NCBI GenBank assembly: GCA_002412765.1
Contig: DHVR01000032.1
Location: 1-64,000, forward strand
Length of the DNA stretch: 64,000 bases
From: Leptolinea sp. UBA5203
GTDB lineage: Bacteria; Chloroflexota; Anaerolineae; Anaerolineales; Anaerolineaceae
Direction: 5' to 3'
How positions within the stretch are numbered: position 1 is the first letter of the stretch; each line of letters starts with the position of its first letter. The notes below the pieces were generated by a model, which did no database searches, was not told the origin of the DNA, and saw only the letters and a list, made by a program, of their open reading frames with translations. Below are positions 9,087 through 17,120 of this stretch, piece after piece. The position numbers were made by a program, and so were the translations under genes.

Positions 9087-9455
9087 TTATCGGGGAATTG
9101 CATCCCAAAGAGATTGAGCATATTCTTTAAGCAGCATGCGTGCTACACCCAGGGAAGCATCCTTGGCCAAACCAAGCACTGCAAAATAAGTTGCATCACC
9201 TAATAATTGTGTCAGAACATAGGAATTATTATTGGTTATGAGGTTGTCATCTACATCTCCCAGATCCAGCTTTTCAGCTACCTTGCCTGCCAATTTATTC
9301 ACCATGGATTGGCGGGCAGCCAGGGCATCAAAATCACGTTCAATGCGATTTAAAAAAGCAATACTGAGACCATTTGAACCCACGATCAGCATGTAATAGA
9401 AGTCGCTGCCTAATTCGTTGTTGATTTCCTGCATAAGTTGATCAAGTTTAGCCAT
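9087..9455 (-). CDS. Roadblock/LC7-like protein
   Basis: A 122-aa protein with the alternating helix-strand pattern of the roadblock/LC7 fold: an N-terminal helix, strand YYMLIVGSNGLSIAFL, helix, strand NSYVLTQLLGDATYFAVLGL and a C-terminal helix. Such proteins (MglB type) dimerise and act as GAPs or scaffolds for MglA-like GTPases. AAGGAA precedes the start. It lies between the DUF4388-roadblock gene and the Cys-rich gene of the same operon. Compared with its paralogues here, the middle of the domain is divergent. Confidence 0.72.
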   Translation of the reverse strand: MAKLDQLMQEINNELGSDFYYMLIVGSNGLSIAFLNRIERDFDALAARQSMVNKLAGKVAEKLDLGDVDDNLITNNNSYVLTQLLGDATYFAVLGLAKDASLGVARMLLKEYAQSLWDAIPR

Positions 9456-9487
9456 TTCGCAATTCCTTATTAAAAAAACCAGGTTGG

Positions 9488-10219
9488 TTACCGTGGCATG
9501 ACTTTGGCAATCCGCTCGGCGTAGATATTACTCATCAGGCGCAGATTTCCCAAAACGGCTGTCTTTCGATCAGCTATGACGCCCAGAAAGTGAGTTTTAT
9601 CGGGCAGAAATGTCATCAGCAAATAGGCTTTTTGAGTTGTCAACAGATTATCTTCCATGGACGCGGTGCTGTCCACTTTAGTGACTGACGTATCCACTAG
9701 TTTGATAAGCAGAGTCATCTGTGCGCTCACTGAATCGATATCCACTTTTTCTGATGAAAAGGAAGCAATGGTGAATGCATCCATTCCTACTACAGTACTG
9801 GCAATGTGACCGGTAATCTCACTGCCCAATTCCTTTAGAATTCCTTCAATCTTAATCGCCATAGGTTCAAATCCCAATTCAATTGATTGATCCGCATTCA
9901 GGTCATCAACATTTATATTTTGCTCATCCAGGCGCCGCGCCCCTTCCAGCAGAATACCGGACCAATTATGCGTGATTGTATTTACCGGTGAGGTGATTCC
10001 TGCATCCAGCATGAAATCCCCATCTTCCCAACTGATGAGTTGATAGATCGCCTCCTCTCCTTCTAGTGAACCACAGCTTGCATGGGTCATGTTTCCACCC
10101 TGGAAGAAAACCACTGCCGTTTGGTCGGCGTTATTTATCGTCAAGCGGACGGTCTTTTGTTCCATGCAATTGTGTTGAATTAAATCAATTGCAGTCATAT
10201 CTGATAGTTTACCTTGCAT
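9488..10219 (-). CDS. DUF4388 (PatA N-terminal-like) protein fused to a roadblock-like domain
   Basis: Residues 1-100 match the DUF4388 pattern (MQGKLSDMTAIDLIQ, then VVFFQGGNMTHASCGSLEGEEAIYQLISWEDGDF), a domain common in gliding and response-regulator proteins. Residues about 125-243 look like a roadblock domain (ILKELGSEITGHIASTVVGMDAF, then LLTTQKAYLLMTFLPDKTHFLGVIADRKTAVLGNLRLM). It is the only two-domain member of the operon and could bridge the GTPase/roadblock core to other partners. It lies 9 nt after the preceding roadblock gene, so the two are probably coupled. Confidence 0.8.
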   Translation of the reverse strand: MQGKLSDMTAIDLIQHNCMEQKTVRLTINNADQTAVVFFQGGNMTHASCGSLEGEEAIYQLISWEDGDFMLDAGITSPVNTITHNWSGILLEGARRLDEQNINVDDLNADQSIELGFEPMAIKIEGILKELGSEITGHIASTVVGMDAFTIASFSSEKVDIDSVSAQMTLLIKLVDTSVTKVDSTASMEDNLLTTQKAYLLMTFLPDKTHFLGVIADRKTAVLGNLRLMSNIYAERIAKVMPR

Positions 10220-10228
10220 GGTTAACTC

Positions 10229-10630
10229 TCATTTCCAATTCTTTGACCACACACGGCTGACTTCGTTCATCGTGTGGCTGGTTATGCGCCGATAGGATTG
10301 CTGCCGATTTGCCATTAAAACTGCCAGGGTAAGCTCATGAGTACGAGCGGTAAAGGAGCGGCAAATTAATAATAAACCATCGCTATCCACAATACTGATC
10401 TCTGAGGTTGCAGAGATCCCCAATCTTTTTTCATTTTGAGAAATGGTTTTTTTTACCATGGAAATAGTCGCAGACAGTCGTTCGGTATCGATTCCTTCCC
10501 GTGTGGCATAGACCACTGGAAAACCATTGATATCAGTGACCATGGAAACCAAAAAATCCCCAGCCTGATTCATGTCTTCCAGTATTTTTGTCAGGGTATC
10601 TGTGGTTGATTGTTTTTCTTCTAGTGTCAT
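10229..10630 (-). CDS. Roadblock/LC7 domain protein (MglB-like)
   Basis: A 133-aa single-domain roadblock protein. Diagnostic stretches are the N-terminal helix, DFLVSMVTDINGFPVVYATREG (LC7 strand-turn), SEISIVDSDGLLLICRSFTA and LAVLMANRQQSYRRITSHTM. Its closest visible relative is the next gene upstream at 10,714, which shares the IxxxxGLLLICRPFT-type strand and the C-terminal QxYRRxxxxTM motif; the two probably arose by duplication. It could form homo- or heterodimers that contact the GTPase. The start has only a weak ribosome binding site (CAGGTACTTACCTA before ATG). Confidence 0.85.
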   Translation of the reverse strand: MTLEEKQSTTDTLTKILEDMNQAGDFLVSMVTDINGFPVVYATREGIDTERLSATISMVKKTISQNEKRLGISATSEISIVDSDGLLLICRSFTARTHELTLAVLMANRQQSYRRITSHTMNEVSRVWSKNWK

Positions 10631-10713
10631 TAGGTAAGTACCTGGAGGATCATGGGGGAATTATTTCCTTTAGGGATTAACTTAATTATAATAAAGGATT
10701 GAGTTTCTGTGAC

Positions 10714-11085
10714 TTAAAGTTCAAAGGTCTTTTGCACGGCAACAATGGTTTGAGTCATCAGCCGGCGATAGGCTTGTTTCTTGGAAACGAGTAAAAGAGC
10801 CAATACCATTTCCACCCCTTTACTGGTAAAGGGACGGCAAACCATGAGATTGCCATTATCAAAATACAGGGTGAACTCAGAACTGATTGAAATCCCTAAT
10901 TGTTCACTGGCCTGATTGGTTGCCCGTTGAAACAATCCAATCACAGCAGCGAAGACTTCTTGATTTGTCTCGGCGTTGGATACGGCAGCAATGGGAAAAC
11001 CTTCATGATCAGTGATTAGGCTGGAAATGAACCCCCCCTTTTCGTTTGTTTCAGCCAGAATGCTGGAAATGTTTTTTGAACCCAT
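10714..11085 (-). CDS. Roadblock/LC7 domain protein (MglB-like)
   Basis: A 123-aa roadblock protein immediately downstream of the GTPase gene (14-nt gap, GAGGAA 6 nt before ATG). GGFISSLITDHEGFPIAAVSNA, SEFTLYFDNGNLMVCRPFTS and LALLLVSKKQAYRRLMTQT follow the LC7 pattern. It is clearly paralogous to the next gene downstream. Its position directly after an MglA-type GTPase matches the usual mglBA-type pairing (order varies between lineages), so it is the best candidate for the GAP of this GTPase. Confidence 0.86.
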   Translation of the reverse strand: MGSKNISSILAETNEKGGFISSLITDHEGFPIAAVSNAETNQEVFAAVIGLFQRATNQASEQLGISISSEFTLYFDNGNLMVCRPFTSKGVEMVLALLLVSKKQAYRRLMTQTIVAVQKTFEL

Positions 11086-11099
11086 TATTTTTTCCTCAC

Positions 11100-11696
11100 T
11101 TATACCATGCCGGTGTTCGGATTGAGTTGTATGGATCGAATGGTCTCAGTGCAGATTGACTTTAAGGTTTCCGGTACACCTCTGCCATACACAGCCAGCG
11201 CATTGACCATCGTGAATCGTTCGATTTGAAGCAAGGCACGCATCTCTGTCTGCGAGATGGGATGCTCAACATCCTGTTTATTAAGTTGTATCACAATCGG
11301 CGTGTTTGCAGAAAGCTGCTGCTCTCGCATATGTAATTGTAAATCATTCCAGGATTCTATATTCTCCTGAGCACGATTGCGGGTGGAATCGGCTACAAAA
11401 ACAATTCCATCTGCCCCTTTGAGGACAACTTTGCGACTGGCTTGATAGTAGATCTGTCCTGGCACGGTATAAAGCTGAACAATGGGCACCAAGCCACTGA
11501 TCCGGCCCAATTCCAATTGGATAAAATCAAAGAAAAGAGTACGGTCTTCCGCATTCCTTAATGAAACCAGGTTGGAACGGCGATTGGGATCCGTATGCGA
11601 ATGAATATATTCAAGATTGGTTGTCTTGCCGCTCATAGCAGGGCCGTAATATACAATTTTAAGATTAAGTTGTCTTTTGGGATAATTAATAATCAT
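11100..11696 (-). CDS. MglA-like small Ras-family GTPase
   Basis: A 198-aa bacterial Ras-superfamily GTPase. The P-loop GPAMSGKTT is at residues 18-26, RTLFFDFIQLELG at 52-64 matches MglA switch I and its flank, TVPGQ at 77-81 is the MglA form of the G3 motif, and NKQD at 139-142 is the G4 specificity motif. MglA switches polarity and motility in Myxococcus; relatives in non-gliding bacteria have diverse, often unknown roles. Roadblock genes flank it on both sides. An AGGAG sequence lies upstream of the ATG. The role here is unknown; this is the core switch of the operon. Confidence 0.92.
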   Translation of the reverse strand: MIINYPKRQLNLKIVYYGPAMSGKTTNLEYIHSHTDPNRRSNLVSLRNAEDRTLFFDFIQLELGRISGLVPIVQLYTVPGQIYYQASRKVVLKGADGIVFVADSTRNRAQENIESWNDLQLHMREQQLSANTPIVIQLNKQDVEHPISQTEMRALLQIERFTMVNALAVYGRGVPETLKSICTETIRSIQLNPNTGMV

Positions 11697-11719
11697 GCGA
11701 GGATAATTCTCCTGCTCGG

Positions 11720-12247
11720 TTATAAGCTCCAGAGTTCATCCAGGCTTTTATTGATTTGATCCGCCAAGGTACTTTGGTCGTGATCCAAATCTGAGACAAA
11801 CACATTATTTTCTGCTGGTTTTGCTGCAAGCTGGGCGATTAATTCAGCAGCACGGCGTATGACCAGACGGGTCCAACCTAAGGGTATGGAAGAAGACACT
11901 TTAAACATCAGCACCAGGTATTCGCCTGCATCAATGATCCAGGTATTTACCTGGGGGCCCTCTCGCAGGATCATTTGGTAATGATGATATTCCCCCATCA
12001 AGCGAGCCATCTCCTGGCTTGCAGCCAAATCACTTGCTACTAAGGCTCCCAACGCCACAGGATCTGCTTGTTCACGCTTGCCATGGAAAGTAATTAATTG
12101 TCCGCTGTTATCAGTGAGCAAAATATATTGAGCAGGAATTTTTTCCATCAACCCACTGAGGATTTTATCAATAGCCTGATCAAGTGCTGGCGTGAAGACC
12201 AGACCACAGCGCATCATTGTGCTGGCTTCAGTCTTGGAAATTTGCAT
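11720..12247 (-). CDS. Roadblock-like protein, first gene of the GTPase operon
   Basis: A 175-aa protein with a 20-residue N-terminal extension. A roadblock-like core follows: helix DKILSGLMEKIP, strand AQYILLTDNSGQLITFHGK, helix, strand HHYQMILREGPQVNTWIIDAGEYLVLMFK and a terminal helix. The end (SDLDHDQSTLADQINKSLDELWSL) is acidic and may be a flexible tail. It is the promoter-proximal gene, 23 nt before the GTPase gene. The roadblock assignment rests on pattern and context and is less secure than for the two short paralogues. Confidence 0.7.
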   Translation of the reverse strand: MQISKTEASTMMRCGLVFTPALDQAIDKILSGLMEKIPAQYILLTDNSGQLITFHGKREQADPVALGALVASDLAASQEMARLMGEYHHYQMILREGPQVNTWIIDAGEYLVLMFKVSSSIPLGWTRLVIRRAAELIAQLAAKPAENNVFVSDLDHDQSTLADQINKSLDELWSL

Positions 12248-12593
12248 TTTATACTTTGTCCTTGATAATAAAATACAGGGTTATGATTTATACATATCCC
12301 CCATAGCATACACTCTAAAGGGAAGATCAAACTCTGATTCTTAATCTGATAAACCTATCTGTAATTCTAATTTTACTGTAAGAATTTTCTAAATTGCTTA
12401 ACACTTCTGAAAGGTATCTTTCATAGAATGCACTTTTTTTTGAGGATGGGCTTCATCAAGAAGAATTGTGGGTTATATTCAACTTCTCCAGGTGGAATGT
12501 AGCAATGTTATAGGACTGCCTCTTATTTAATTAATCTGAACAATGGTACAATTTTTGACAAATAATCTTATGGATACAGCGGGAAGAATGCGG
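12248..12593. other. Divergent intergenic region between the roadblock operon and gatB
   Basis: No gene is visible. The region must hold promoters for both directions. It is AT-rich near 12,260-12,430, but no convincing -35/-10 pair with standard spacing stands out, and no strong hairpin was seen. Confidence 0.5.
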
Positions 12594-14051
12594 ATGAAAT
12601 ACGAAGCAGTCATAGGTCTAGAAGTGCATGCCGAAATGGCAACCCAATCGAAAATGTTTTGTTCCTGCCGGGTTGTAGACGCTACTCAATCCGCACCCAA
12701 TATTGCAGTTTGCCCGGTGTGCTCCGGATTGCCGGGTGTGCTGCCGGTCGTCAATCAAAAAGCCGTGGCCTATGGCATCCGAGTGGCTTTGGCCCTGGAA
12801 TGCACCGTAGCGCATCGCAGCATTTTTGCCCGAAAAAATTACTTTTACCCCGACCTGCCCAAGGGCTATCAAATTTCCCAATACGAATTTCCGCTGGCAG
12901 AAAAAGGCGTTTTGAACATTCAAACCAGCCAGGGTGAGCGGGTAATCCGCATAACCCGGGTTCACCTGGAAGAAGATACCGGTAAGCTGACCCATGTAGT
13001 GGAGGGCGACAAATCCTTTACCCTGGTGGATCTCAATCGGGCTGGCGTTCCCCTGCTTGAAATTGTCTCGGAACCGGATATGCACACCGCAGAAGAAGCT
13101 GTGGCATACGGTGAGGCCTTGCGGGCTGTTGTACGCTATTTGGGAGTCAACAGCGGGGATATGCAAAAAGGGGTGATTCGATTTGAGGCCAATGTTTCCA
13201 TCCGGCCTGAAGGGGTCACAACCCTGGGCACCCGCACTGAAATCAAAAATCTGAACAGCTTTCGCGCCATGGAACGGGCAATCAACTATGAGATCAAACG
13301 TCAGGGCGAGCTGCTGGATGCCGGCCAACCGGTTCTGCAGGAAACCCTGGGCTGGGATGAAACTAAAGAAGTCACGTTTTCGCAGCGCAGCAAAGAAGAA
13401 GCTCATGACTACCGCTATTTTCCGGACCCGGACCTGCCTCCCCTGGTTGTCTCCGAGGAATGGATTGCCCGGGAAGCTGCCACCCTGCCGGAATTGCCGC
13501 GCCAGAAATATGAGCGCTTAGTGCAGGATTACCAATTATCGCCTGAGGATGCGCGCCAATTAATCTCCACACAGGAATTAGCCGATTATTTTGAAGCCGT
13601 GGTTCAGGCAGGCGGAAACCAGCCGCCACGTCTGGCGGCCAACTGGATTACAGGCGAATTAATGGCCTGGATCAACCAAAGTGGAGAAACCCTGGAATCG
13701 CTGCGAGTAACGCCTGCCCATCTGGCGGGCTTGATCGCCGAAGTACAGGAAGGGGTGATCAATTTAGCCACGGCAAAAAAGTTGTTTGCTGAGATGGCAG
13801 TCCATGGAAAATTCGCCAAGGATCTGATTGCGGAGCAGGGATTGCAGCAAATTTCTGATGGCGATGCCATTCTGGCGCTGGTCAATGAAGTTTTGGCTGC
13901 CAACCCCCAGGAATTGCAAAGCTATCTGGATGGCAAGGAAAGCCTTGAAAACTGGTTTTTTGGCCAAATCATGCGCCTGGCCAAAGGAAAAGGCAACCCG
14001 GCGACGATTCGCGCCCAACTGGATGCCCGCCTGATTGATCTAAAAAAATAA
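12594..14051 (+). CDS. gatB: Asp-tRNA(Asn)/Glu-tRNA(Gln) amidotransferase subunit B
   Basis: The GatB subunit binds mischarged tRNA, phosphorylates the Glu/Asp side chain and completes amidation. MKYEAVIGLEVHAEM at the start, the Cys-rich zinc site (CSCRVVDATQ, then CPVCSGLPG), RKNYFYPDLPKGYQISQ and HLEEDTGKL are hallmark motifs, and a YqeY-like tail ends the protein. The frame is open to ATG 12,543, but that extension lacks an SD. The GatB consensus begins at ATG 12,594, 7 nt after GGAAG, giving 485 aa. It is separated from gatCA by about 10 kb. Confidence 0.95.
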   Translation: MKYEAVIGLEVHAEMATQSKMFCSCRVVDATQSAPNIAVCPVCSGLPGVLPVVNQKAVAYGIRVALALECTVAHRSIFARKNYFYPDLPKGYQISQYEFPLAEKGVLNIQTSQGERVIRITRVHLEEDTGKLTHVVEGDKSFTLVDLNRAGVPLLEIVSEPDMHTAEEAVAYGEALRAVVRYLGVNSGDMQKGVIRFEANVSIRPEGVTTLGTRTEIKNLNSFRAMERAINYEIKRQGELLDAGQPVLQETLGWDETKEVTFSQRSKEEAHDYRYFPDPDLPPLVVSEEWIAREAATLPELPRQKYERLVQDYQLSPEDARQLISTQELADYFEAVVQAGGNQPPRLAANWITGELMAWINQSGETLESLRVTPAHLAGLIAEVQEGVINLATAKKLFAEMAVHGKFAKDLIAEQGLQQISDGDAILALVNEVLAANPQELQSYLDGKESLENWFFGQIMRLAKGKGNPATIRAQLDARLIDLKK

Positions 14052-14226
14052 ACTATACTGGTTACCTAAACCACTTCCTAATAATTATATTTGTACATTT
14101 TTTGATTAAAATCTGATTAAGTTTGGTTTTTTGATGAGATGGAGATCATGTTGGGAGGTGATTTTCATCATGTTGACTCAGACTGTGTTGTTTGTTACCT
14201 TTAAGGGGTGAATGTTATTAAATCCG

Positions 14227-14327
14227 ACGGGCAATTAACTGAGCCAATATGCGTGATTCTGGACATCAATCGCTATTCTCTTAGCGCATAAAGACGGGCT
14301 TCCGTAAGGAACGCCCGTAAATTTTTG
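14227..14327 (+). promoter_or_regulatory. Attenuator-like leader of glutamate dehydrogenase
   Basis: In the untranslated region before gdhA, GACGGGC occurs at 14,226-14,232 and again at 14,293-14,299. GCCCGT at 14,313-14,318 can pair with either. The second pairing makes a hairpin followed by AAATTTTT, and the first would disrupt it. A TATGCG/CGCATA stem (14,248-14,253 with 14,285-14,290) lies between. The arrangement suggests transcription attenuation; the ligand or trigger is unknown. The rest of 14,052-14,398 shows no gene. Confidence 0.45.
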
Positions 14328-14398
14328 CCCCCACGCCGCCAGCTTGTCCGTCAGCCAACTTTATCAATGCATTTTTTGTGGTTTTAGGAGAAAAAAGT

Positions 14399-15685
14399 AT
14401 GGCCTCAACAACCAATGCGTTCGAAATGGCTCAACGCCAATTTGACCATGTTGCGGAAATGCTGAAACTCGATAAGGACGTTCGCGAAATATTGCGATGG
14501 CCGACTCGAGAGTTTCATTTCCGCATCCCCGTACGGATGGACGATGGTTCTATTCGTAATTTTCAGGGTTTCCGCGTTCAACACAACGATGCCCGTGGCC
14601 CTCACAAAGGTGGTATCCGCTTCCACCCAGCCGAAACCATTGATACCGTACGTGCCTTAGGCACCTGGATGACATGGAAGTGCGCCGTCGTAGATATTCC
14701 CCTCGGTGGTGGTAAAGGCGGCGTTATTGTCGACCCATCCACCCTTACCATTGGCGAGAAAGAGCGCCTGGTGCGCGGTTTCGTCCAACAGATTTACAAG
14801 AATATCGGCCCACGCATTGATGTCCCGGCCCCAGATGTAGGCACCACTCCCCAGATGATGGGTTGGATGATGGACGAATATTCCAAGCTGGTGGGCCAAT
14901 ACACCCCTGGCGTCATCACCGGTAAACCTCTCGGTGGTGGTGGGTCCCTGGGCCGTACCGAAGCCACCGGCTTTGGTGTGATCTACACCGTCCGCGAAGC
15001 CCTCAAACACCTCGGCATGGATTCCTCCAAATGCACCGCCGCCATTCAAGGTTTCGGCAATGTGGCTCAATATGCCGCCATTGGTTTCACCGAAATTCTG
15101 AAAGGCAAAGTGATTTGCGTATCCTACTGGGATCGTGATGATCGCTGCTCTTATACCGTCAGCAAAGCCGATGGTATCGATCCTCACTTCCTGATGTCCA
15201 TCACCGATCAGTACGGCTCCATCGACAAAGCTAAAGTTAAAGCCGCTGGTTATACCCTGGAAGATGGCGATGCCTGGATCAGCAAGGATGTGGAAGTCCT
15301 CATTCCTGCTGCTTTGGAAGGTCAGATTAACGCAGAATCCGTGCTGAAGGTTAGCAAGAAGGTTCGTGTGGTTGCCGAAGGCGCCAACGGCCCCACCACC
15401 CCCGAGGCTGATAAAGTCTTCGGAGAACGTGGTGTCTTTGTGATTCCTGATTTCCTTTGCAACGCTGGCGGCGTCACCGTTTCTTACTTCGAAAGCGTCC
15501 AGAACGATATGAACTTCTACTGGACCCGCGAAGAAGTTATCCAAAAATTGGACACCAAAATGTCCCAGGCTTTTGCCGGCGTTTTGGAAATGTCCCTCAA
15601 AGAGAAAGTCTACACCCGTGATGCTGCCTACATGGTTGCCATTGCTCGTGTGGTCAAAGCCATGGAACTTCGCGGCTTAATCTAA
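14399..15685 (+). CDS. gdhA: Glu/Leu/Phe/Val dehydrogenase (glutamate dehydrogenase)
   Basis: NAD(P)-dependent oxidative deamination of glutamate, or the reverse amination of 2-oxoglutarate. The 428-aa hexameric-type enzyme has RVQHNDARGPHKGGIRFHP (substrate loop), the catalytic-Lys region TWKCAVVDIPLGGGKGGV, PAPDVGT, and a nucleotide fold with GFGNVA and VVAEGANGPTTPEAD. Start ATG 14,399 is chosen because TTAGGAG lies 8 nt before it; an in-frame GTG at 14,378 is upstream of that SD. Codon use is strongly C-ending, as in highly expressed genes. A structured leader precedes it and a strong terminator follows. Confidence 0.94.
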   Translation: MASTTNAFEMAQRQFDHVAEMLKLDKDVREILRWPTREFHFRIPVRMDDGSIRNFQGFRVQHNDARGPHKGGIRFHPAETIDTVRALGTWMTWKCAVVDIPLGGGKGGVIVDPSTLTIGEKERLVRGFVQQIYKNIGPRIDVPAPDVGTTPQMMGWMMDEYSKLVGQYTPGVITGKPLGGGGSLGRTEATGFGVIYTVREALKHLGMDSSKCTAAIQGFGNVAQYAAIGFTEILKGKVICVSYWDRDDRCSYTVSKADGIDPHFLMSITDQYGSIDKAKVKAAGYTLEDGDAWISKDVEVLIPAALEGQINAESVLKVSKKVRVVAEGANGPTTPEADKVFGERGVFVIPDFLCNAGGVTVSYFESVQNDMNFYWTREEVIQKLDTKMSQAFAGVLEMSLKEKVYTRDAAYMVAIARVVKAMELRGLI

Positions 15686-15702
15686 ACATTATAGGTATAT
15701 AT

Positions 15703-15739
15703 AATCCCCTGCCTTCTCTTCGGCAGGGGATTCTTTTTT
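15703..15739 (+). terminator. Terminator of gdhA
   Basis: AATCCCCTGCC and GGCAGGGGATT form a perfect 11-bp stem with an 8-nt loop, followed by CTTTTTT. Confidence 0.93.
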
Positions 15740-15802
15740 AACCCTTGAGCTTTTGGGGATTTTTCTCTACAATTAAGCAATCTATGAAGGGATGGAGAAA
15801 AA

Positions 15803-16006
15803 ATGAGCGCTGAAAAAGTGTTACTTGGCAGTCTGGTACTGGTTTGGCTGGCCCTGGATATTCTGGCACTGGTGTATCTGTTTCACGAACGGAAGCTGGA
15901 ACCCAGCGAAATCGGGCATTGGTGTTTCCTGGCCCTCTTTTTGCCGTTTGTGGGGCCAATCTGCGTGATTGCCGGCAGACCGGGACAGCCCCGAAAATCA
16001 GCCTGA
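15803..16006 (+). CDS. Small two-helix membrane protein, PLDc_N-like
   Basis: A 67-aa protein with two hydrophobic helices, LGSLVLVWLALDILALVYLF and GHWCFLALFLPFVGPICVIA, joined by a short charged turn and ending in a basic tail. The W..LDILALVYL ... LPFVGPI pattern resembles the PLDc_N domain (N-terminal TM pair of cardiolipin synthases, also found as stand-alone proteins). GGATGGAG lies upstream of ATG. Function is unknown. It converges on the MOSC gene with a 13-nt gap and no clear terminator between them. Confidence 0.7.
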   Translation: MSAEKVLLGSLVLVWLALDILALVYLFHERKLEPSEIGHWCFLALFLPFVGPICVIAGRPGQPRKSA

Positions 16007-16019
16007 GTGATTCAATAAA

Positions 16020-16715
16020 TCAATCCCCGTAAAGCCGGTGCGTTTGATCCGGATATACACCGCTTTCCAGCATGCCGGCCAGGGAGTCTTTCATTCCCTT
16101 GGAGGCTTCGGGTATGGATAACAAGGCCTTGGAACTCTGCAGGTCTTCAAAGGGATGGGTGATGATCTGAAATACCCTGGCGATAGTCCATTCGGGCTGC
16201 ACCCGTTCCAGTAGGATCAAATCATCTGCCAGGGAAAAACTGCCCTCTTGAATGGTACGAAAGTACCAGCCGCAGCGGCCTTCCGCTTCCATTTGCGCCC
16301 CAAATTCTTGAACGCCCCAAAGTCGTCCGATTTTCCAGCAGGGCAGCCGCGGTTGGCTGATCTGCACGACCGCTTCACCCAATTGAAAACGATCCCCGAT
16401 GCAGACATCCGTTTCCAGAGCACCCAGAACGGTCAGGTTTTCACCCAGCCCGCCAAAGGGTAAATCGGGCAGCGAATAGACCGAGCGCCAATGACAGACA
16501 TGCTCCATCGGCATGGTGTAGAGGGTTTTATCCTCCCCGCCGTGATGACGGAGATCCGCCTGCTCATTACCCGCCAGATGATCGCGCCGCAGATAAACTG
16601 CATGGCAGACCGGTTTCTTTTCCAGGCTGCTGGTCCAGGTAGATTGGTCTTCTTCAACATAAGTCATGGGTGTTGCCAATTGCAAACCCAACAGCTTAAT
16701 TCTTTGAATGGACAT
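16020..16715 (-). CDS. MOSC domain protein (YiiM-like)
   Basis: MOSC (molybdenum cofactor sulfurase C-terminal) domain protein, 231 aa. HHGGEDKTLYTMP, GGLGENLTV, IGDRFQLG and QPRLPCWKI, with the conserved Cys, define the YiiM/YuaD branch. YiiM reduces N-hydroxylated compounds using molybdenum cofactor, and that activity is only inferred here. The start is ATG 16,715, 6 nt after AAGGAG; the upstream in-frame ATG at 16,739 has no SD. The C-terminal about 60 residues form a helical 3-alpha-like extension. Confidence 0.88.
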   Translation of the reverse strand: MSIQRIKLLGLQLATPMTYVEEDQSTWTSSLEKKPVCHAVYLRRDHLAGNEQADLRHHGGEDKTLYTMPMEHVCHWRSVYSLPDLPFGGLGENLTVLGALETDVCIGDRFQLGEAVVQISQPRLPCWKIGRLWGVQEFGAQMEAEGRCGWYFRTIQEGSFSLADDLILLERVQPEWTIARVFQIITHPFEDLQSSKALLSIPEASKGMKDSLAGMLESGVYPDQTHRLYGD

Positions 16716-16782
16716 GCTGTGCTCCTTAGAAAGAGACAATGATGGTTCTAATTGTATCCTGAAATAAAACTCTGCAATAGTC

Positions 16783-16811
16783 TTGACAGGGATTAGGCTG
16801 GGCTATATAAT
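16783..16811 (+). promoter_or_regulatory. Consensus sigma-70 promoter of the tRNA-Asn gene
   Basis: TTGACA at 16,783-16,788, a 17-nt spacer and TATAAT at 16,806-16,811 make a perfect consensus promoter. It ends 10 nt before the mature tRNA 5' end. Confidence 0.92.
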
Positions 16812-16821
16812 AACCAAGCTT

Positions 16822-16894
16822 TCCTCGATAGCTCAATTGGCAGAGCGAGCGGCTGTTAACCGCTAGGTTCCTGGTTCGAGTCCAGGTCGAGGAG
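16822..16894 (+). tRNA. tRNA-Asn (anticodon GTT)
   Basis: A 73-nt cloverleaf. Acceptor TCCTCGA pairs with TCGAGGA, the D-arm holds AGCTCAATTGGCAGAGC, the anticodon stem AGCGG/CCGCT encloses loop CTGTTAA (anticodon GTT), and the T-arm is CCTGG TTCGAGT CCAGG. The discriminator is G; only CC, not CCA, follows in the DNA. Two partial copies of its 3' end lie immediately downstream. Confidence 0.97.
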
Positions 16895-16898
16895 CCTG

Positions 16899-16937
16899 AA
16901 AAAAACCCTCATTCGAAAGAATGAGGGTTTTTATTTA
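16899..16937 (+). terminator. Terminator hairpin after tRNA-Asn (unit 1)
   Basis: AAACCCTCATTC, a GAAA tetraloop and GAATGAGGGTTT form a perfect 12-bp stem, then TTTATTTAAGG. Similar hairpins follow each of the two downstream tRNA 3' copies. Confidence 0.88.
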
Positions 16938-17020
16938 AGGTTCCTGGTTACCCCATGCAGGGTACACGTCGAGTCCAGGTCGAGGAGCCAACAAAAATAG
17001 CTGGTACTAGCCAGCTATTT
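16938..17020 (+). repeat. Partial tRNA-Asn 3' copy (unit 2) plus hairpin
   Basis: 16,938-16,989 repeats the 32-nt 3' end of tRNA-Asn exactly, except for 20 extra nt inserted in the T-loop. The insert can form TACCC/GGGTA. It is followed at 16,995-17,020 by AAATAGCTGG / CCAGCTATTT, a perfect 10-bp hairpin. No 5' tRNA half is present, so this is not a tRNA gene. Confidence 0.88.
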
Positions 17021-17027
17021 TCATTTA

Positions 17028-17120
17028 AGGTTCCTGCTCACCCACAGGGAGTGTAAATCAAGTCTAGGCCGAGGAGCCTTGAATATAAAATGAAGTCTTT
17101 AGCTGATTTGCTAAAGGCTT
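17028..17120 (+). repeat. Degenerate tRNA-Asn 3' copy (unit 3) plus hairpin
   Basis: 17,028-17,078 is a diverged copy of the tRNA 3' end: AGGTTCCTG, a divergent 20-nt-class insert around CACCC/GGGAGTG, then AAGTCTAGGCCGAGGAGCC. It is followed at 17,093-17,120 by AAGTCTTTAGC / GCTAAAGGCTT and an AT-rich tract. Same layout as unit 2 with more substitutions, so it is probably older. Confidence 0.8.

Noticed and set aside
12618..13406. Long minus-strand open frame inside gatB
   Set aside because: It is antisense to a highly conserved gene with complete motifs, has no SD and no recognisable domain.
14657..15544. 295-codon minus-strand open frame inside gdhA
   Set aside because: It is a shadow caused by the strong C-ending codon bias of gdhA; the translation is low-complexity His/Gly-rich and unlike any family.
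16938..17078. Additional tRNA genes
   Set aside because: Neither copy has a D-arm, anticodon arm or 5' acceptor strand.
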